This document shows, one piece after another, positions 1 to 8,120 of a stretch of 64,000 bases of DNA (its first letter is position 1; each line of letters begins with the position of its first letter). Position numbers and translations under genes: made by a program. Under the pieces are notes generated by a model. It made no database searches. It saw only the letters and a program-made list of their open reading frames with translations, and was not told the origin of the DNA. The stretch is from NCBI RefSeq assembly GCF_003337355.1, contig NZ_QPJW01000007.1, forward strand, positions 1 to 64,000, read 5' to 3'. Origin of the DNA: Fontibacillus phaseoli. Lineage in GTDB: Bacteria > Bacillota > Bacilli > Paenibacillales > Paenibacillaceae.

Positions 1-29
1 TGGTCTTAGTGGTCAAACCCTAGGTCCCT

Positions 30-54
30 CCACCCGCATAGCGGGTGGTTTTTT
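30..54 (+). terminator. Rho-independent terminator at the left edge
   Basis: An 8-bp GC-rich stem (CCACCCGC with GCGGGTGG) closes a 3-nt loop and is followed by six T residues on the plus strand. The gene it ends lies left of the window. Confidence 0.8.
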
Positions 55-100
55 GTTTCGCACGCTTTCGCGTACTCAACTGACTAAAGTCAAAACCAAA

Positions 101-127
101 CAAGCCACCCTGATTTTGGGCGACTTG
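101..127 (-). terminator. Terminator of the small membrane protein gene
   Basis: Read on the minus strand, CAAGUCGCCC pairs over 10 bp with GGGUGGCUUG (two G-U pairs), and a T-rich tail follows. It lies about 60 bp beyond the stop codon at 188. Confidence 0.65.
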
Positions 128-187
128 TCATTTGATCAATAATTCTCTCTATAACACAAAAACTTCTTGCTTCAAAATTATAATTTT

Positions 188-400
188 TCAATTTTTAAAA
201 AACGTCTTTACACCATCATACATAATTATTAAACCAATAACCACCGCAAGAGTCCTGGTGACCATTTCAGCACTCAAAAGACTTCCCATTACTTGATTAA
301 CATTATAATATGATCCAGTAATAAAAACTGGCGAGAACATAATTAATATTCCAATAATGATGCTCGTTATAAGAACTAGGATTTTACCACTACTATTCAA
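188..400 (-). CDS. Small two-helix membrane protein, unknown function
   Basis: Seventy residues, not recognised as a known family. Two hydrophobic segments (about residues 7-29 and 45-62) are separated by a short polar loop, and the C-terminus is basic, so it should sit in the membrane. A GGAGG ribosome binding site precedes the ATG and a terminator lies downstream. The surrounding DNA is AT-rich. Small integral proteins of this kind in such settings can be bacteriocin immunity or holin-like proteins, but nothing in the sequence decides this. Confidence 0.6.
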   Translation of the reverse strand: MNSSGKILVLITSIIIGILIMFSPVFITGSYYNVNQVMGSLLSAEMVTRTLAVVIGLIIMYDGVKTFFKN

Positions 401-527
401 GTTACCGCCTCCATTTGCCTTTTTGTATATAAAGGTAACTGTAAATTACTCTTACTCTCTTAGTTCAAAAACAAGAATTACCATGAAGGATAAAAAAATC
501 CCTCATGATAATTAGTATTCTACTCAC

Positions 528-1194
528 TTAATACCAATCACAGTCATCTTCTTCATAAATAGTTGCGTACCAGTTACTCGAGTAGGAAACACCAAATGTA
601 ATTTCAAATGATTCACCAATATTTGCCTTTCCTCCACCCGAAATCGTCGTTGTCCCATTGTCATAAAAATCCCCACTAACAATGTAGTGAATTCTATTAG
701 CGTGTTCTAAATTAGTGTAGACCGTTCCGGAGAATTGCTTAGCTGTACCTTGATAAACTCTGTTCATAGTAGTACTCAGGACCGTTAAAATACCATGAAA
801 ATAATCACCTTCAGTTGTCTCACAATAGAATTTTAGAGACGGCTTATAGTTACTCATGGCGTTTAGTTGAGCAGTAAAAGTTCTATATGTGGCTAATTTG
901 GGACTAATTGTCGAACTTTTCGTTCTTCCAGAATTAAAGTTAGAAAGGAGAGTCTTTCTGGCTTGTTCTATAGAAATTCCACTATCATTAGCATAGGTAG
1001 AGACCAATTCATCAAAAGTCAAAACATCACTCATTTTCATTTTAGAAACTTCTTGTTGAATGTTATATAGAAGCTTTAACGTTATCAACCGGATTCCTTG
1101 ATGCAACAAAAGTATCCGCTGCAACAAGGGGTATACACAATGCAAAAGACAGAATACCAGCAACAATAGTTGATGTAAATGTTTTCTTTTTCAA
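528..1194 (-). pseudogene. Frameshifted secreted protein, unknown function
   Basis: A TTG start at 1194 with an AAGGAGG site opens a clear signal peptide (LKKKTFTST, a hydrophobic core, then a VAA cleavage region). That frame stops at 1063-1065 after 43 codons. The mature domain (about 180 residues, ending EEDDCDWY) continues in another frame to 528. Adding one TA dinucleotide to the ATATAAC stretch near 1066 would join the frames as KASIYNIQQE, so a 2-bp slip is the simplest explanation. No family is recognised. An insertion sequence begins 68 bp upstream of the start and may have displaced the promoter. A base-calling error cannot be excluded. Confidence 0.7.
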
Positions 1195-1261
1195 AACAAA
1201 ACTACCTCCTTATGAAATATTTTCTAGTTAATTCTAACTCTAGCGTAGGTAATAATCAATG

Positions 1262-2403
1262 TAGATAGATTGAACTCATAAATTTAAGAACCGTCTTAAT
1301 CGGGTAAAAGATAGTAAAGAACCGAAAGGGACGGGGATTAAAATGAATCATGAACATAAGATTGAACAACTGACAACGGCAATGAAAGACACAGAAAATA
1401 CGCGCATGTACGAAAGATATTTAGCAGTCCGTTTGCATTTAGAAGGTCGGACGTTAACCGAAATTGCAGATATTTTAGGAAGATCCTTTCCTACAATTAG
1501 CGGGTACTGGAACGATTACTGCAAGCACGGACTTTCAGGCCTGGAATTTGGCGAATGTCCCGGAGGAATCCGAAAACTTTCCGACGAACAAGAAGAACGA
1601 CTGAAAAAAGCGATTGCAAACCAAAGACCTGTAGATGTTGGATTCGAAGCAAAGTACACTTGGACCTTAAAAATCATCCGCGCTTGGATTCTTCGCGAAT
1701 TTGGGGAAAAGTATACGCTAAAAGGAATCTCTAAAATGCTGAATCGGCTTGGTTTTAGTTATACGAAGGCCACGTATACCCTGGTACGTGCTAACAAAGA
1801 GGAGCGGAAACATTTCCGCGAAGTCACTTTGCCGGAGCTCAAAGAGGAGCTTAACCACGGGAAGATTAGCCACCTTTTATTTGAGGATGAATCCATGATC
1901 CGGGCGTATTTGGCTTTGCAGTATAACTGGTTTCCCAAAGGGCAGCAACGTAAAATTGCGACTTACGGCGAACATAAAGGGGCTAAACTGTTTGCGGCCA
2001 TCGACTACGAAACAGGCCAAGTGACCCACAGAGAGGAAGAGAATTTTGATACAAAAGCCTTCCAGCGTTTTTTGGTAGATATTCTGCATGCGTATCCCAA
2101 AGGTAAACTCGTTATGATATTAGACAATGCCCGCGCTCATCATGCCGATGAAATCCAAAAGTTCCTACGGGAGCATTCAAGGCTCCAGCTTGTTTTTTTA
2201 CCCAAGTACAGTCCTGAACTTAATCCCGTCGAGGGGTTATGGAAATGGCTGAAACAAGATGTCGTCAATAATGTCTTTTTTCACAAGTTTTACATCATTC
2301 GCTCTCATGTCGCGGCCTTCATGAAACGGGTCAATCAACACCCTCTTGAAGCGATCGATCGACTGCTGGTTCGAATATGAAGTTTTTCAGTTCAATCTAT
2401 ATA
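1262..2403 (+). mobile_element. IS630-type insertion sequence, apparently complete
   Basis: A single transposase gene is bounded by inverted repeats at 1262-1276 and 2389-2403 that match at 14 of 15 positions (TAGATAGATTGAACT against TATATAGATTGAACT). The outer ends begin with TA, as expected for a family that duplicates a TA target. A second matching pair (TTAAGAAC at 1284-1291, GTTCTTAA at 2431-2438) makes the exact ends somewhat uncertain. With these ends the element is 1142 bp. Confidence 0.75.
1343..2380 (+). CDS. IS630 family transposase
   Basis: 345 residues that cut and paste the surrounding insertion sequence. The N-terminal third has a helix-turn-helix (ADILGRSFPTISGYWNDY, about residues 42-60). 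The C-terminal two thirds carry the DDE catalytic core: the first Asp in LLFEDES (about 178), the second in MILDNARAHH (about 258), and the Glu in SPELNPVEGLWKWLK (about 297). The length is normal for the family and no frameshift is visible, so the enzyme may be active. The start is an ATG about 10 bp after an AAAGGGACGGGG purine-rich stretch. Confidence 0.93.
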   Translation: MNHEHKIEQLTTAMKDTENTRMYERYLAVRLHLEGRTLTEIADILGRSFPTISGYWNDYCKHGLSGLEFGECPGGIRKLSDEQEERLKKAIANQRPVDVGFEAKYTWTLKIIRAWILREFGEKYTLKGISKMLNRLGFSYTKATYTLVRANKEERKHFREVTLPELKEELNHGKISHLLFEDESMIRAYLALQYNWFPKGQQRKIATYGEHKGAKLFAAIDYETGQVTHREEENFDTKAFQRFLVDILHAYPKGKLVMILDNARAHHADEIQKFLREHSRLQLVFLPKYSPELNPVEGLWKWLKQDVVNNVFFHKFYIIRSHVAAFMKRVNQHPLEAIDRLLVRI

Positions 2404-2937
2404 GCTTGAAATATATTATTCATTTTTCACGTTCTTAATCAGGCCATTCCTATTGCTGTCGTTTAAGTAATACGCTATTCTCTGTTACAATCGTAGAGCA
2501 TAGCGTAACTTTAGAGATCCTTTCAGTCAATATTAATAATTTCAGCTCCTCCTCAATATCATCACAGATCAACATTTGAGGAGTCCCCTTCATATAATAA
2601 CGAGTAAAGAAAAATTACTTCATGTCCTGTCCAAGAATCCCAAATCAACCATCGCATTTGTTTATCTGTAACTGATCATTAATAGTAGCTCAATGTAGCA
2701 TATTACATTAATAGACCTGTCATCGCTTACCACGATTCATTGGTATTTTTAATGTGTTCCTAAAAAGCTATTAATTGATTTCAAATCTACTCTCCTAGCA
2801 ACATAAGGAAAGCCGCTCCGCAATGGAGCGACTCGGGATTATTATTTGTTAACCGATTTAAAACAAAGTAACATTAGGAATGATAATTTTTTTGAGCATT
2901 CGTTCATAAAGCCGCCAATTAGGGTTAAACTTTTTTA
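2404..2937. other. Intergenic region without recognised gene
   Basis: AT-rich DNA between the insertion sequence and the next secreted-protein gene. No open frame with a ribosome binding site was seen. It holds the terminator at 2811-2833. Confidence 0.5.
2811..2833 (-). terminator. Terminator of the 2938-3915 gene
   Basis: On the minus strand AGUCGCUCC pairs with GGAGCGGCU over 9 bp (one G-U pair), followed by UUUCCUUAU. It lies about 105 bp beyond the stop of the secreted-protein gene. Confidence 0.6.
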
Positions 2938-3915
2938 TTAGTAAGCCTTACCAATAGTAAAATAATTATCCCAATCCCATTTATCTCCTATTCCTCCAAA
3001 ATCAACACCAATTGGACCAAAAGTTACCGAAATAGGTACAGGAGTCCAAGAATGTCCATACCCACTTACAAATATTCCCGAATTTCCATCTTCACTGACT
3101 GGAAGATTTACGTTAACCATTAAATACCCATAAGAATTATAAGTAGGAGCTTGCGTTGTACCTTCGACCCCATAAACAGATGAGTTAGAGATATTCATCC
3201 CTATATCGTTAGATGAATTTCCATATAGATAATGGTGGCCCGTTGATCCTGTTCTTGTGGCCATTGTTTCGTATGCAACTGCAACCTTATCATAATTCCA
3301 AGCAGTCGGGCCAGTACTCCAGTTGAAATTTGTTACAAAACTATATTTATATTCTTGGTTATTGCTAGTTTTTCCATTAAAAATTAGGGTACCGTATCCT
3401 GAAAATATTCCCTCAGAATGACCACCCATTTCCAATGTACCTATTAAATTTGAACCTAGACCTAATTTTACTGCATCTGCTGCTTTTACTTTATCCACTA
3501 ATTCCTTAGTTTCATCCGTCACAATATAATCCATACCATCAAGCGAAGTATATATATGCTTATAATTTTTTTGTTCAAGCTGAACTTTAACGCCGCCCTC
3601 TGATATAATCTCATTTATAAGGGTTGACGGGAGTTTCTCTATCTCTTCTGTAGTGAATTTCATTTGTTTCAAAATCTCTTTTTTCTGTAATTCATTAAGA
3701 CTCTTAGCATTTTCAATTCCTTTTACACGACCATCACTGAATTTTTCTATTGTTAACCCATTCCCAACTTTTAACTTCGATGTGGTGTTTTCTGGATTAT
3801 TCACAGAATTAAGTTCATCTGCACTCACAACAGTAGAAAATAAAAGAATGAACATTAAAGACATCAATAAAATTTTTAAAACAGGATTTTTTTCATTTTT
3901 TTCCTCCCTAGTCAT
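2938..3915 (-). CDS. Secreted protein of unknown function
   Basis: 325 residues from the ATG at 3915. A hydrophobic signal segment (about residues 12-31, ending VVSADE) points to export. The mature part is polar, rich in Gly, Asn, Ser and aromatic residues, and looks like an extracellular beta-rich domain (about residues 150-325). No family is recognised. The start is odd: the best-spaced ATG (3896-3894, seven A after GGGAGG) is followed by exactly seven A and runs out of frame after MKKILF. Eight A would give MKKNPVLKILL in frame. As it stands, translation must begin at 3915, which has only a distant GGAGAG. The gene is AT-rich, like its neighbours. Confidence 0.7.
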   Translation of the reverse strand: MTREEKNEKNPVLKILLMSLMFILLFSTVVSADELNSVNNPENTTSKLKVGNGLTIEKFSDGRVKGIENAKSLNELQKKEILKQMKFTTEEIEKLPSTLINEIISEGGVKVQLEQKNYKHIYTSLDGMDYIVTDETKELVDKVKAADAVKLGLGSNLIGTLEMGGHSEGIFSGYGTLIFNGKTSNNQEYKYSFVTNFNWSTGPTAWNYDKVAVAYETMATRTGSTGHHYLYGNSSNDIGMNISNSSVYGVEGTTQAPTYNSYGYLMVNVNLPVSEDGNSGIFVSGYGHSWTPVPISVTFGPIGVDFGGIGDKWDWDNYFTIGKAY

Positions 3916-3985
3916 TTTTTTGAGATATCTCTCCCTAAATATACCATAAATGTTATAATATTATCAAGAGAAGGAGGGGAATCTG

Positions 3986-4267
3986 TTGAAAAATAGGAGA
4001 ATATGGATTTTTAGAATGGTTTTAATTTTTCTTATAATTGGCCTTTTTTATCTCCAAAGTACGGGAAAAACTACAGAACTCGTCAAAATTATGGAAATTA
4101 ATGAGAACAGCATGCTTGTTCATAATATGGGAGGGCGAGTAACCAGAGTCTATTTTGATACAAAATTAAATAATATACTTGATTCGGAGGATTCTTATTA
4201 TCTAATTTCCTATAAATACAGTATCATCGAACGTCCAAAACTCATAAAAATAACATTCTTTAAATAA
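3986..4267 (+). CDS. Small membrane-anchored protein, unknown function
   Basis: 93 residues starting at TTG, 7 bp after an AAGGAGGGG site. A single hydrophobic helix (about residues 8-23) follows a basic start, then comes a soluble region of about 65 residues with a beta-like pattern. It is transcribed divergently from the secreted-protein gene at 2938-3915, with 70 bp between them. AT-rich, and not recognised. Confidence 0.6.
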   Translation: MKNRRIWIFRMVLIFLIIGLFYLQSTGKTTELVKIMEINENSMLVHNMGGRVTRVYFDTKLNNILDSEDSYYLISYKYSIIERPKLIKITFFK

Positions 4268-4842
4268 TATACGAGATCAAAAAATGTAAAGCTCCGGTCA
4301 TAATATCGCATTATGCAGTCGTGAGTGGGTACAACTTGCTTTGTCCTTACACTCCATACTTGCACGAAAAAAAGCCATCATGCCATGCACATCTTTTGGC
4401 AAAGTTATGTTCAGATTGTGGCCATAATAGAGTCAATAACTTCATTAGTAACGACTTCTAAATCTTCAATAATGAAAGTACTAAGTATCTGGATTCCCAA
4501 ATGCAGTTTATCTGTATGCGGAGAATCCGGAATTCAACGAGTTGCCCATTCTCTCCGTTCCCTTGCAGATCTTCAGGCGAACTCTATTTTTTCTCGTATT
4601 GCGCCCGAAAAGAGACGGTTTTTTTTGGGGGGATGGAATCCCTCGAATACAGCGGTATTCAACCGTCTTCTTTCTTCCGGGTCCTCAATCAATTCTCAAG
4701 CTTTCCGGCTGGGACCGATTCGAAGACGAAAATCTCTCTCTGCTGAGAAAATGGTAGAAAATAACGCAAAAAGTAAAAACACGAAATTCTCATTTTAAAG
4801 AATACAAGAACGTTTGTTTGCATTATATGCAACAAATGCTCT
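4268..4842. other. Intergenic region, probably decayed sequence
   Basis: No gene with a ribosome binding site and a protein-like sequence was found. Open frames exist on the plus strand (for example 4325-4798), but their composition is not protein-like. The stretch lies between the island cargo and the broken recombinase, so decayed mobile DNA is likely. Confidence 0.4.
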
Positions 4843-5681
4843 TTATACAACACAGAAATAACTACCTGAATACAAAACTGGATTCGACAGAGATTCTGCG
4901 AAGTCCATTAGTGGATCGCCATACACCGCGACGAATACGTAATCCGTCTCAAAAAATGCTTGTGTCTCTTCGATTAACCGGTTTAATTCTCGGATGATCG
5001 CGGCCGACAATGGGACAATGCGGGTTTTCGGTTCTAGTTCATTTCGCCGGGCAACCGAATACACCTTGCCGCGAAATCCAAATGTTAAGTCCGCAGCCGC
5101 AACGCCTCATTTATGCGAAGACCGGTGTCCACGAGCAGCATCATCAGTGTTTTATTGCGGAAGCCGACATATGTGCTTGTATCCGGCGCGTCAAGAATGG
5201 CCACAAACTGCTCGTCCGTGATTAGCGTCTTATCCTCCGTATCCATCCGCGGCGGTTTAATTTTCTCCGTCGGGTCCTTATCAATAAAGTTTTCACCTTT
5301 CCAAAATCCGCACATCGTTTGCAGAGCCCGAAGCCGCTACTTAATCGTTGCCGGCGATAGCTTACTGTCGTCCTTCTTTCGGTATTTATCGTTTCCATAG
5401 CGCATATGGTCAAACGACATATACTCGACATACTCGCGGATGATGGACGCGGATAACGAAACAACCTCGGTTATTTCCGGATGTGCTCCGGCCAACCATT
5501 CGCGGAAATAGCGCCAGTAGCTTTTATAATCCGCGAGAGTCCGAGGCCGGACCTTCTCCGCCCTTTTCGCGCTATAAAAGACGTCGAACGCCAAGTCAAG
5601 CGTCACCGTCTTCGCCTCTTGCGTTGAGTGAGCGCGATTCATATCGATTCTTTTCTTACCTTTGCGTGGATCAATCGACAT
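4843..5681 (-). pseudogene. Tyrosine recombinase (phage-type integrase) remnant
   Basis: Three pieces of one integrase lie in order on the minus strand. The first (5681-5337) carries the N-terminal SAM-like DNA-binding domain and ends ...LSPATIK at a TAG. The second continues in the same frame (RLRALQTMCGFWKG) to DTGLRINEALRLRT, which holds the first catalytic Arg. A TAA at 5082-5084 then ends that frame, and the protein resumes one frame over (DLTFGFRGKVYSVARR). Adding one G would restore LRDLTFG. The C-terminus, where the HxxR box and catalytic Tyr should be, is missing. The ATG at 5681 keeps a GGGGG site. The remnant lies on the 3' side of tRNA-Thr, the usual place for such enzymes. It cannot be functional as written. 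Confidence 0.85.
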
Positions 5682-5822
5682 AACAAAAACCCCCTACTTT
5701 TTATCGTAGAGGGCCTCGTATGAGTACCGACGTATATCCGTTTCGCGTCCGGAATGCGTAGCCCTTGCGGCTGCCTTACCGTGACATTCAACGCTTGATA
5801 TTGCGGAGTTTATGCGGAATGA

Positions 5823-5895
<73 letters not shown>

Positions 5896-6013
5896 AGATT
5901 CACTTTTAAAGTGAAACAAAAATTATTATACTCCGTTTTGGAAATAATGCAAGGGCTAAACTTTGGAAAATCGGTCAGCAACCATCTACTGCGACCTTCT
6001 TCCGGATTTGCCG

Positions 6014-6319
6014 TTACAAGCCCAGCTTATCCTGCACCGACCGGAGCTTCTGCTCGGACGAGCCAACTTTGTCCCGGCGGTCATCGATTTTGATCGATGT
6101 GGATACCCGCTTGGCATCGGACTGAAACGGGGCCTCGTGGATCGCCCGGATCGCGGCAAAAATATCATCCAGCGGCCCTTCAATAATGGTACTCATCGAG
6201 GTGAGCGTATACTTGATTCCTTTTTGATGTTCAAGTACTCTCTGCAACTCGGCAACATAGGAACTGAGACTGGTGGAGCCTGTTCCGATGGGGATAACCG
6301 TTACTTCCGCAATCGCCAT
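6014..6319 (-). CDS. MTH1187 family thiamine-binding protein
   Basis: 101 residues of the small ferredoxin-like family (MTH1187/YkoF type, formerly DUF77) whose members bind thiamine or its pyrimidine precursor. The opening beta strand, the YTLTSMSTIIEGPLDDIF segment and the closing KIDDRRDK region fit the family fold. A GGGAGG site precedes the ATG. It lies 163 bp downstream of the PHP gene on the same strand and may belong to the same operon. A second paralogue sits in the thiamine operon at 50060. Here it hints, without proof, that the neighbouring ECF transporter carries a thiamine-related compound. Confidence 0.85.
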   Translation of the reverse strand: MAIAEVTVIPIGTGSTSLSSYVAELQRVLEHQKGIKYTLTSMSTIIEGPLDDIFAAIRAIHEAPFQSDAKRVSTSIKIDDRRDKVGSSEQKLRSVQDKLGL

Positions 6320-6482
6320 AATTAAGCGCCTCCCTGATCATATCTCATGTCTTGCCTTCACTTATTGTAACAAGATTCGCTCCGGAATCAAACCATAGAA
6401 ACGAACCGTATGATCAGGGGCGTCATGGATGTACGCTGCGCTAGCGAGAGCCTGTTTCCGAATCGGTCTCTTTCCCAAGCCT

Positions 6483-7280
6483 TTAAGCCGACTGGTCTCC
6501 AAGCTCCTCCAAATCGTCGTCCACCGGAAGCAAGAGGCTCTTCTTCAGCAGTCCCTTGATGATGTTGGCGGACTTTACCTTGATATCCAAGGCTGGTGAA
6601 ACTTCAATACAATAGGCCCCCTCACGAATCAATGCTTTCAGCTCACCCACGGTTTCAAAATTCCGGTCGAACTCATTCAGCACGCTTCCGTACTGCATGA
6701 ACTGGTGCGTGTCGCTTCCGGCGACCACGGGGCGGCCGAGTCGTTTTGCGAACTCTCCGATTTTGGCGCGGTAAGCTTCGAGTCCCTGGGCATAAACGTC
6801 TTTGCCGTTCAGGTCAAAGGCATCCAGACGCTTCAACAACTCGTCGGACAAATGATGAAGCGGCGTCCCCTCCCGGAACGGATGCGCTCCGATCCTCAAG
6901 AACCCTCCCTCTTCGCTCCAGTCGAGCAAGGTACGGAAGTCGATGAACCGGCCTTTTTCCGTATGCGGTTCCAAACGGCTTCTAAGCTCAAGCACGTTTT
7001 CCCGCCGGCCGATGATCAGAATGTGTCCCGTCTCTTTAATGTCGACCTCGATGCCCGGAAACACCTTGATTCCCTCAGCCAGATAATAGCCGTTTTCATA
7101 AGGATAATTACGGTCCAGCATCTCGTAAATATCCTCATAGCGCAAAGTATTGAAATGCTCCGTCATCGCGATGGCGTCCAGGCCGTTCCCTCTCGCTTCA
7201 GCCATCATCTCCTTGAAATAAGCTGGACTGAATTCACTTTTCTTGGAAAGTTTCACATGGGTGTGCAGATCGATTTTCAT
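6483..7280 (-). CDS. PHP-domain metal-dependent hydrolase
   Basis: 265 residues of the PHP superfamily (phosphoesterases related to histidinol phosphatase). The metal-binding motifs are visible in order: DLHTH at the N-terminus, TEHF near residue 40, GIEVDI near 75, GAHPFR near 130, and GSDTHQ near 190. A cytoplasmic phosphoester hydrolase acting on a small molecule is likely, but the substrate is unknown. The ATG has an AAAGGAG site and lies 16 bp after the T-component gene, so the enzyme is probably made with the ECF transporter and may process what it imports. Confidence 0.85.
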   Translation of the reverse strand: MKIDLHTHVKLSKKSEFSPAYFKEMMAEARGNGLDAIAMTEHFNTLRYEDIYEMLDRNYPYENGYYLAEGIKVFPGIEVDIKETGHILIIGRRENVLELRSRLEPHTEKGRFIDFRTLLDWSEEGGFLRIGAHPFREGTPLHHLSDELLKRLDAFDLNGKDVYAQGLEAYRAKIGEFAKRLGRPVVAGSDTHQFMQYGSVLNEFDRNFETVGELKALIREGAYCIEVSPALDIKVKSANIIKGLLKKSLLLPVDDDLEELGDQSA

Positions 7281-7295
7281 AAGTGTTCTCCTTTA

Positions 7296-8120
7296 TTAGA
7301 GGTTAAATTGTACGGCCAGAATATACAGTGCAGCCATATAGATCGCTGAGACGGCCAGGAATAAGGCGTCGCGGAGCGTGAATTTCATATACGACAACTT
7401 GATCCGTTTGACCCGGGGCGACTGGTAGGCATAAGAGAAACCTTTGGTCTCCAGGGCTTCCACTGTAGTGCGCGTTCTTTTGGCGATGCTTAATATTAAT
7501 GGGTAAAAAGAGAGTACCGCGATCTTCAGGAAATAAATGATGCTCCGCAAATAAAGAAAGCCATGGCGTTGTGGTGCCACCCCGCGCAGCCGGAACGACA
7601 GGAAAATGTGATGGTACTCCTCCAGCAAGCTGGGAAGCATCCGGTAACCGTAAGCAATGCCGAATGAAACCTGCTTCGGCACCCCGATGCTAAGCAGACC
7701 GTCGCTCAGCTTCTCGGGGTCCATCGAACAGAACACGGTAATGCTGGCCAGCGAAATGACGGACAATTTCAGCGTCAGCTTCAGCAGCGGCAGGATGGTT
7801 TCCCCGCCTCCCCCGAACAGCCAGGATACGATCAGCAGATACCCGGCCTGGCTCAACAGCCCGAGGCACAGGATTCCAATAATAAGCGGACTCACCCGTG
7901 ACATCATCGTTGTTAAGCCCATGAGGAAAAACAAGCCGAATAACAAAATCACGTCATGGATGAACCACGGGGCAATCCCGAAATACAAATACCACAGGAA
8001 CAGGGTCCGCGGGTCCAGCTTGGCGAGAAAAGTATCGCCGTTGCCGTAGGCCGTATTGAGCAATTCAATTTTAACGCCCTCGACCGATACCCGGTCCATA
8101 AGCTTACGTACATACTCCAT
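7296..8120 (-). CDS. ECF transporter T component (EcfT-like)
   Basis: 274-residue integral membrane protein with about five to six hydrophobic segments and the family's cytoplasmic signature (AIAYGYRMLPSLLEEY, then LRLRGVAPQR), which couples the ATPases to the substrate-binding S protein. The ATG at 8120 was chosen because GGGAGG lies about 9 bp upstream. A longer frame exists but lacks a site. The start lies inside the end of the ATPase gene (17 bp overlap), so the two are translationally coupled. Confidence 0.88.
   Translation of the reverse strand: MEYVRKLMDRVSVEGVKIELLNTAYGNGDTFLAKLDPRTLFLWYLYFGIAPWFIHDVILLFGLFFLMGLTTMMSRVSPLIIGILCLGLLSQAGYLLIVSWLFGGGGETILPLLKLTLKLSVISLASITVFCSMDPEKLSDGLLSIGVPKQVSFGIAYGYRMLPSLLEEYHHIFLSFRLRGVAPQRHGFLYLRSIIYFLKIAVLSFYPLILSIAKRTRTTVEALETKGFSYAYQSPRVKRIKLSYMKFTLRDALFLAVSAIYMAALYILAVQFNL

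Noticed and set aside
1..60. 3' end of a tRNA or tmRNA before the first terminator
   Set aside because: No acceptor stem, T arm or CCA could be found in the 29 bases before the hairpin.
4325..4798. 157-codon plus-strand frame in the island
   Set aside because: Composition is not protein-like, there is no ribosome binding site, and the stretch looks like decayed DNA.
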